Below are positions 59,401-64,000 of a DNA stretch of 64,000 bases, piece by piece. The translations under genes and the position numbers were made by a program. The notes under the pieces were generated by a model. That model was not told the origin of the DNA and made no database searches. It worked only from the letters and a program-made list of their open reading frames with translations. How positions within the stretch are numbered: the first letter of the stretch is position 1; each line of letters begins with the position of its first letter. The stretch comes from PBB1 sp046154125 (GTDB lineage Bacteria > Pseudomonadota > Gammaproteobacteria > Burkholderiales > Burkholderiaceae_C): NCBI GenBank assembly GCA_046154125.1, contig JBJXEJ010000174.1, forward strand, positions 1 through 64,000, given 5' to 3'.

Positions 59401-62400
59401 GCCAGCGAATGCGCCAGGGCGACCGCGGTGTCGCCGACCGGCCGCTCGAGCTCCATCGCCCACTCGGCGAGCTCGGTGCACAAGCGGCGCGACAACTCAT
59501 CGGCCTCGTTGAGGTAGATGTTGAACAGCGGGATGCCGATGCGCAGACTGCCGATGACCTTGACCGCTTCGTCTTCGCCGTCCGTCTCGTGCGCCGCGTC
59601 CACCTCTTCCGACGCTTCGAGATCGGGCTCGTCGTCGAGTCGCATCACGTCGGATGGGCCGGTGGGCTTTGCGCCCAGGTCCAGGTTCATCAGTTCGAAC
59701 GACGGCGATGCGGACACTTCGGGGAACTCGCCATGCGAGATCAATGCGTCGTGCGGCAGCGGCTGGGTCGCTTCGGGATCGAAGGGTTCGAACATCGACT
59801 GCGCTTCGCTGGCATGCAGGTCCAGCGACAGCATGCGGGAGTCCGCTGAACCGGGCGTGGTGAGTTCTCGCAGCGGCAAGCTCGCATCCGCGTCGAAAGG
59901 GCTGTCGGCCATCGCATGCCCCTCGGTGGCGTGCAGGTCGAGGTCGAGATCCACGAACGCATCGAAGTCCAGCTCGTCGAGGGTCTGCGCCTGCACCGAC
60001 GGAAAGGGCTCGACCGGCTGCACGTCGTCGGGCATCCGCAGATCGAAATCCGCAGTCATCGAGAGATCGGGCAACGCCGCGGCGCCTGCTTCGGTTTCAG
60101 CCGCGGCAAACGCGAAATCGTCCACCACCGGAGGCAGTGGCGAAAGCGTGGTGGCGGCAGGCGCTTCGGCGGTCGATGGCAACTGGGACGCGGCTTGCTG
60201 GATGCGAGTCGCCGAATGCTCGGTCGCACGCGAGGCGGCGAGGTCATCGACCCAGCCTGCGAACTGATCGAGCGACCAGCCGGTGAAGTCGAGCAGCGAC
60301 GGATCAGCCGATCGCTGCTCCGAAAGCCGAGTGTTGTACAGCTGCTCGCAGGCCCATGCAGCATCGCCGAATTCGGTCAGGCCCACCATGCGGGCACTGC
60401 CCTTCAGGGTGTGGAAGGCACGCCTGACGATCGTGAGCTGCTGCAAGTCGGCAGGATCGGATGCGAGATCGGAAACGGCACTTCGCGCGGTCTCGAAGAC
60501 CTCGCGCGCTTCCTCGAGGAAGACCTCACGCATCTCGTCGTCTTCAACCGAGTCGTCGGCGCCGACATCGCGCCCGGCGGTGGTCGGATCGAGACCGACT
60601 GCATCCGACGATGTGTGCACGAAATCTGCCAGCGCTTCGGACAACTGGTCGCGCGCTGCGCTTACCGCGTCGGAGTCCTGTGCCCTTTCAAGCGCCGCGC
60701 GAGCCTGGTTGACCGTGGCGGCCAGCGCCGGCTGGTCGGCCGCCGTCGCCTCGTGCGACAGGCGTTCGAGGTCACGCGTGACAGCCTCGATCGACACGTC
60801 GTCGCGCGCCGCGTTGAATGCCAGCATCTGTGCCTGTTCGATCAGGCGCGGCTCGGCCGTCGCCGGCGCGGGCTCACCGGGTGTCACCGGCGGACGTTCC
60901 CCTCGGCCCATCACCGGAGACAGCGTTCCCGATTCGGCGTCGTAACTGAACAGCGTCTTGGCCAGCGCCGGCTGCACGCTGAGCATGTCGATCAGGAAAC
61001 CGAGCGCGCCCAGGTTGTCGGCCAGCCGGTCGAAAACGCCCGCCTGCGGAACGCGGGCCAGATCGACCTCGGTCGAACTGAGTCCGTCGACTTCATCCCG
61101 CATGCGCAGCAGCGCGCTGGCTGCGTGATCCATCCCGAGCACCGACAGCACACCGCGCATGGCGGACAGGTGGTTCGGCACCGGAATCAGCACCTCGGGG
61201 TCGGCCGGGTTGCGGAAGAACTGGTCGATCAGCTTCTCGGCTTCGGACAGGGTCGCGCGCAATTCCTGCACCACGCTGCCCATCGTCTGGCGGTCAGAGA
61301 CCCGTCGATACAGGTCTTCCATCCAGCCTTCGAGCGGTTGCGGCGCCTCGCCTTGCCGGACGCTGCCCATGCGCTGCGACATGCGCTGCACGCGAGCGCC
61401 CAGTTCCGGGTGATCGAATTCGGCGTCCTCGAGGCAGGCCTCGACATACAACAGGCTGGTGGCTGCCTCCATCGCCAGTGGAGCCGACGGCGGCGCAGCG
61501 GATTGCTGCGCCTGCGCTGCGGCAGCGCGCAGTTCCTCGGCCAGCAACTCACCCGAGGGAAACAGGCGCTTCAGCGATTCACCGGCCAGGGCGAACTGCT
61601 CATTCAACCCGTTCAGGCGATGCATTTCGCCGCCGGCCACGCCGGACCAGGACTCCTTTGCAGCCGCGACGCGCTTGCGGGCCTGCGCGATCAGCGCCGG
61701 GTCGAAACGACCGAGCGGGCTGACCTGGTAGTTGGCGCTGAGATGGTGAACCAGGTCGTAGGCCTGACGAACTGCAGCCAATCGGGGAGCCTTGCGGCCG
61801 TCACCGGGAGAGTCGGCCTGTGCGCAGAAGAAGAGCAGGTCACGAGCGAGCCGCTCGGACACCTCACGCCCGCCGCGCTCGAAAATGCGCAGCTGCGCGA
61901 GCAGCCGGGAAGCAACGCGCTTGCTGAACACATCGGGCGACAGCAAGCCTTGCGACTGGGCTTCGAACATCGCCGCGGCCAACTTCCACAGCGTGCTGAT
62001 CTGAGGGTGATCGGTGCCCGCGCCGAGACCGGCGCAGATGTCGCTCATGCGACGCGCAGTGGCCACCGTCGGGTTGCGCATGATCGACAACATCTTGCTT
62101 TCGATGGCCGAACGGGTGGCCGCATCGGGTGCACGAGGCACCGCCAGATCGTCGTCGGGCAGCGGCTGCCACCTCCAGTCGCGCGTCCACAGGTCGGCCG
62201 GATGCACGCGATCGGCCCCAGCGAGCTCCTGGACCGCGCGGTACTGCGGGAACATCGCCAGCGGCGAAACCGTCTTGCCGGAGAGCAGGCGCGCGACGTA
62301 ATCGAGCACGGCGAACGAGGCGCTCTCGATCGTTGAAACGGCGTGGCTGTCCAGCAGCCTCGGCTTCGCAATGCAGCGTTGCACCGCGGCTTCACAGGCA

Positions 62401-62681
62401 CGGAGCAGGCTGGCGCCGGCAGGCAAGCCAACCAGTTCGAGCGCACCGACACCCTGATGAATATGCTGTCGAGCGCTGTGGATGACGGCCGGGTCGACCG
62501 TGTCGACATCCGAGTCAAAGGTGGTGTCGGCGTCCTTGAGGTGCCGGCGCAGTGCCTTGTGCGCCAGTTCGAGCGAGCGCCGCAACTCATCCTGTACCCA
62601 GGACAGGGCGCTCAGGTCGCTCAGGCTTTCCGGGTCATCGCCCCGGGGGTCGGTCGACGGCGGATTGCTCGAGCTGTCCAT
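56460..62681 (-). CDS. chpA: ChpA-like hybrid chemotaxis histidine kinase (multi-Hpt CheA)
   Basis: Cytoplasmic kinase of the Pil-Chp type, 2073 residues. The N-terminal 600 residues resemble the PilL/FimL N-region. Three phosphotransfer domains with a histidine are visible: FHTLKGSARM (around residue 757), AHSLAGSSATVG (around 1092) and LHTLKGGARL (around 1300). Then follow the dimerisation and HATPase region (LLDRLVNQAGEVSITRSRI, HLLRNSVTHGIE, ELSGRGVGMDVV), a CheW-like domain, and a C-terminal receiver with VLVVDDSLTVRR and VLSDIEMPRMDG (Asp near 1997). It would control type IV pilus motility by phosphorylating PilG/PilH-like regulators. It follows pilJ by 66 bases. Confidence 0.93.
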   Translation of the reverse strand: MDSSSNPPSTDPRGDDPESLSDLSALSWVQDELRRSLELAHKALRRHLKDADTTFDSDVDTVDPAVIHSARQHIHQGVGALELVGLPAGASLLRACEAAVQRCIAKPRLLDSHAVSTIESASFAVLDYVARLLSGKTVSPLAMFPQYRAVQELAGADRVHPADLWTRDWRWQPLPDDDLAVPRAPDAATRSAIESKMLSIMRNPTVATARRMSDICAGLGAGTDHPQISTLWKLAAAMFEAQSQGLLSPDVFSKRVASRLLAQLRIFERGGREVSERLARDLLFFCAQADSPGDGRKAPRLAAVRQAYDLVHHLSANYQVSPLGRFDPALIAQARKRVAAAKESWSGVAGGEMHRLNGLNEQFALAGESLKRLFPSGELLAEELRAAAAQAQQSAAPPSAPLAMEAATSLLYVEACLEDAEFDHPELGARVQRMSQRMGSVRQGEAPQPLEGWMEDLYRRVSDRQTMGSVVQELRATLSEAEKLIDQFFRNPADPEVLIPVPNHLSAMRGVLSVLGMDHAASALLRMRDEVDGLSSTEVDLARVPQAGVFDRLADNLGALGFLIDMLSVQPALAKTLFSYDAESGTLSPVMGRGERPPVTPGEPAPATAEPRLIEQAQMLAFNAARDDVSIEAVTRDLERLSHEATAADQPALAATVNQARAALERAQDSDAVSAARDQLSEALADFVHTSSDAVGLDPTTAGRDVGADDSVEDDEMREVFLEEAREVFETARSAVSDLASDPADLQQLTIVRRAFHTLKGSARMVGLTEFGDAAWACEQLYNTRLSEQRSADPSLLDFTGWSLDQFAGWVDDLAASRATEHSATRIQQAASQLPSTAEAPAATTLSPLPPVVDDFAFAAAETEAGAAALPDLSMTADFDLRMPDDVQPVEPFPSVQAQTLDELDFDAFVDLDLDLHATEGHAMADSPFDADASLPLRELTTPGSADSRMLSLDLHASEAQSMFEPFDPEATQPLPHDALISHGEFPEVSASPSFELMNLDLGAKPTGPSDVMRLDDEPDLEASEEVDAAHETDGEDEAVKVIGSLRIGIPLFNIYLNEADELSRRLCTELAEWAMELERPVGDTAVALAHSLAGSSATVGFSDLSNLSRTLEHALSRSCAIGSGTPDEGSLFVDAADEIRHLLHQFAAGFLRQPSEALLARLAEHELSSAQRLDTAVAELDAESMADSEGAPLDPPIHLDFNVNTDVQRLDPLGVAALKPLNESPSPEPELTRAASAGASQHFDDDEDIDATDAIDAELFPIFEEEGEELLGELAIRLQDWARQPADASQPAGAMRTLHTLKGGARLAGAMRLGELVHRLESRIENLMAQPEDAPVNAADVEPLLGRCDALREAFEAVQQAAAVLPEPVMMTRPSAVAPPVSIDEGEVEDEADKPRATDADTSDVDALQGVLPTPTLASDGHPAHAEASADVDWSHFGAGDGAAEAPRAPAASVSNAAVRVRAPLLDRLVNQAGEVSITRSRIASDVQEIKGSLTDLTENLDRLRGQLRDIELQAETQISARMEAAKVSSEAFDPLEFDRFTRFQELTRMMAESVNDVATVQRTLQRSLQSTEDELAAQARLTRELQDDLLRTRMVEFEGLSDRLYRVVRQAAKETGKQVRLDIVGGSIEIDRGVLDRMTGAFEHLLRNSVTHGIESPESRVAAGKDATGTIVVAVSQDGNEVSVEVRDDGKGLGLDRIRVKAVASGLIAEDAALSDGDLANLIFTPGFSTADKVTELSGRGVGMDVVRSEVIAIGGRIETATSSGQGTSFKLVLPLTTAVTQVVMVRCGQLTVGIPSPLIGSVRRVPVAEIEQAHLAGSFTVDDSALPFFWLGALLQTSSCSTEAPGRTAQVLVIRSASQRIVIHVDDVVGNEEVVVKNLGPQLSRMPGLAGMTLMASGDVVLIYNPVALATLYGSSARVSTLSAMRSHAGGNAEATADDRPAQPLAPLVLVVDDSLTVRRVTERMLLREGYRVMLAKDGLDALEQLAQEKPAIVLSDIEMPRMDGFDLVRNLRADSRLSDLPVIMITSRIAQKHRDYAAQLGVEHYLGKPYSEEDLLALIARCTGSPVTA

Positions 62682-62747
62682 GCGATGCCTTGTGTCTGGT
62701 GATTCTGCGAGGACGGGAAACGGAGCTGGAGAAGCCGTGCGGGGTGC

Positions 62748-64000
62748 TCAGACAATCTTGAAACGCGCCACCGATTGCTTGAGCTCCTCGGCGGTATGCG
62801 ACAACTCGCGCACCATCTGGGCGGTCGATCGCGTGCCTTCACCGGTCTGCTCGGTCACCGCGAAGATGTGCTGGATGTTGGCCGCCACCACGTTGGCCGA
62901 TTGCGCTTCGCCGAGCGCCTGGCTGGAGATGTGGGTGATCAGGTCCGACAACTCCCGCGACACGCGATCAATGTCGTTCAGCGCCGCACCGGCCGCGTCA
63001 GTGAGCCGAGTGCCTTCGACGACGCCCTGGGTCGAGCGCTCCATCGCGGCCACCGCATCCTGGGTATCGGTCTGGATGGTCTTGACCAGCGCGGCAATCT
63101 GGCGCGTCGCGTCGGCCGAGCGCTCGGCCAGACGCTGTACTTCCTCGGCCACGACCGAGAAGCCGCGACCGGCCTCACCGGCCGAGGCGGCCTGGATGGC
63201 GGCATTCAGCGCGAGTACGTTGGTCTGCTCGGTGATGTCCGAGATCAGTTCGGTGATCTCGCCAATCTCCTGCGACGACTCGCCGAGGCGCTTGATGCGC
63301 TTCGATGTCTCCTGGATCTGATCGCGGATGGAGTTCATGCCGCCGATGGTGTCCTGCACAGCCTTCAGGCCAGACTCGGTCGCGTTCAGGGATTGGCGCG
63401 CGACCTGTGCGGTCTGCTGCGCCTGCGCCGACACCTCGTTGATGCGGCCGGCCATCTGCAGTACCGATTCGCCGGTGTCACGAATCTCGCGCAGCTGCTC
63501 GCTGGAGGCCGCCATCAGTTCGGTGGAGGTCGCGTCGACCAGCTGGGTCGTTTCGGTCACGCGGCTCACCGTGCCCTGCACCTGTGCAACCAGCGTGCGC
63601 AGTTCTTCCACCGTGTAGTTGACGGAGTCTGCGATGGCGCCAGTGATGTCTTCGGTGACCGTCGCCTGCTGGGTCAGATCGCCTTCGGCGACGCTTTGCA
63701 GCTCGTTCATCAAACGCAGAATCGCGGCCTGGTTGGCGTCGTTGACCCGCTTGGACTCGTCCTGCTGCCGCTGCGCGTCGACGCGCTGCTGCTCCATCTG
63801 CCGCGTGCGCTGGGCCTGCTCGGCACCAAACACCTTGCGCTGGCCGAACACGCCGGCGAACACCGCCAACCCGGAAAGCAGCAGCAAGCCGGCCGTTCCG
63901 CGCTGCTGCGGCTCGGTGTCGGACGCCGCAAACGACATCAGCACGACCGCCAGCACACCGAACAACCCGATCAGCACCAGTGCGCTCAGCCACTGCTGCT
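62748..64000 (-). CDS. pilJ: PilJ-like methyl-accepting chemoreceptor, N-terminus outside window
   Basis: The visible 417 or so residues contain a hydrophobic helix pair (VLIGLFGVLAVVLMSFAA, GLLLLSGLAVFAGVFG), a short coiled linker with a HAMP-like stretch, and the methyl-accepting signalling domain with the hairpin tip EITELISDITEQTNVLALNAAIQAASAGEAGRGFSVVAEEVQ region. The gene is open to the right edge, so its start and periplasmic part are missing. Neighbouring chpA identifies it as the receptor of the pilus chemosensory system. Confidence 0.92.
   Translation of the reverse strand, partial: QQWLSALVLIGLFGVLAVVLMSFAASDTEPQQRGTAGLLLLSGLAVFAGVFGQRKVFGAEQAQRTRQMEQQRVDAQRQQDESKRVNDANQAAILRLMNELQSVAEGDLTQQATVTEDITGAIADSVNYTVEELRTLVAQVQGTVSRVTETTQLVDATSTELMAASSEQLREIRDTGESVLQMAGRINEVSAQAQQTAQVARQSLNATESGLKAVQDTIGGMNSIRDQIQETSKRIKRLGESSQEIGEITELISDITEQTNVLALNAAIQAASAGEAGRGFSVVAEEVQRLAERSADATRQIAALVKTIQTDTQDAVAAMERSTQGVVEGTRLTDAAGAALNDIDRVSRELSDLITHISSQALGEAQSANVVAANIQHIFAVTEQTGEGTRSTAQMVRELSHTAEELKQSVARFKIV

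Noticed and set aside
59916..62336. Plus-strand open frame of about 800 codons inside chpA
   Set aside because: Antisense to a clear chemotaxis kinase; composition is Arg/His/Gln-rich and no domain is visible.

Overview
The window is 64 kb of high-GC, densely coded chromosomal DNA. The gene content points to a betaproteobacterium of the order Burkholderiales, probably near the Leptothrix/Rubrivivax/Methylibium group. The pointers are the Burkholderiales-style aa3 oxidase cluster with its small accessory proteins (DUF2970, DUF2909, DUF2244), DUF3149, a PyrR-PyrB-inactive-PyrC string, and a Pil-Chp locus. I saw no insertion sequence, integrase, tRNA, rRNA or CRISPR array, so this looks like core chromosome with one accessory-like block.

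Positions 1-18,100 are the most distinctive part, a sulfide/sulfane-sulfur and oxidant-defence block. A leftward operon encodes DUF2892, a persulfide dioxygenase, a DUF442-sulfide:quinone reductase fusion, a SulP transporter and a ketosynthase cut by the window edge. It is divergent from a sigma54 activator whose three N-terminal cysteines match the spacing of the sulfane-sulfur sensor FisR. Next come an OsmC thiol peroxidase-like gene and a rightward operon: CydP, CydA, CydB, a Rieske protein, CydX, YbgE, TrxC, a hydrolase and two methyltransferase-like genes. A third group holds two YeeE/YedE sulfur-transport proteins and a persulfide dioxygenase-rhodanese fusion. Two upstream regions carry matching inverted repeats (CTGCCA...TGGCAG) roughly 80-100 bases from TGGCACGG-type -24/-12 elements. 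I infer that FisR couples sulfide oxidation to the cytochrome bd oxidase, an oxidase type known to tolerate sulfide.

Positions 18,100-33,900 hold a SOUL protein, a transglutaminase-like protein, a fatty acid hydroxylase, a very large cyclic beta-glucan synthase preceded by a small unknown ORF, a MASE1/CHASE hybrid histidine kinase, and rpoH, whose promoter is covered by a near-perfect CIRCE operator.

Positions 33,900-43,900, mainly on the minus strand, are the complete aa3 cytochrome c oxidase biogenesis cluster (ctaC, ctaD, small assembly protein, ctaG, DUF2970, ctaE, then SURF1, an assembly-associated protein, ctaA, ctaB, SCO). A perfect FNR-type box lies just upstream. Together with the bd operon, the window therefore holds two terminal oxidases with apparently different control.

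Positions 43,900-56,400 are housekeeping: a BioC-like methyltransferase, ComF, TrmL, GpsA, SecB, glutaredoxin, rhodanese, GpmA, PlsC, the pyrimidine group PyrR-PyrB-PyrC', RuvX, YqgE, photolyase and a diguanylate cyclase. Positions 56,400-64,000 are the end of a Pil-Chp chemosensory operon (PilJ partial, ChpA of 2073 residues), with the diguanylate cyclase directly downstream.
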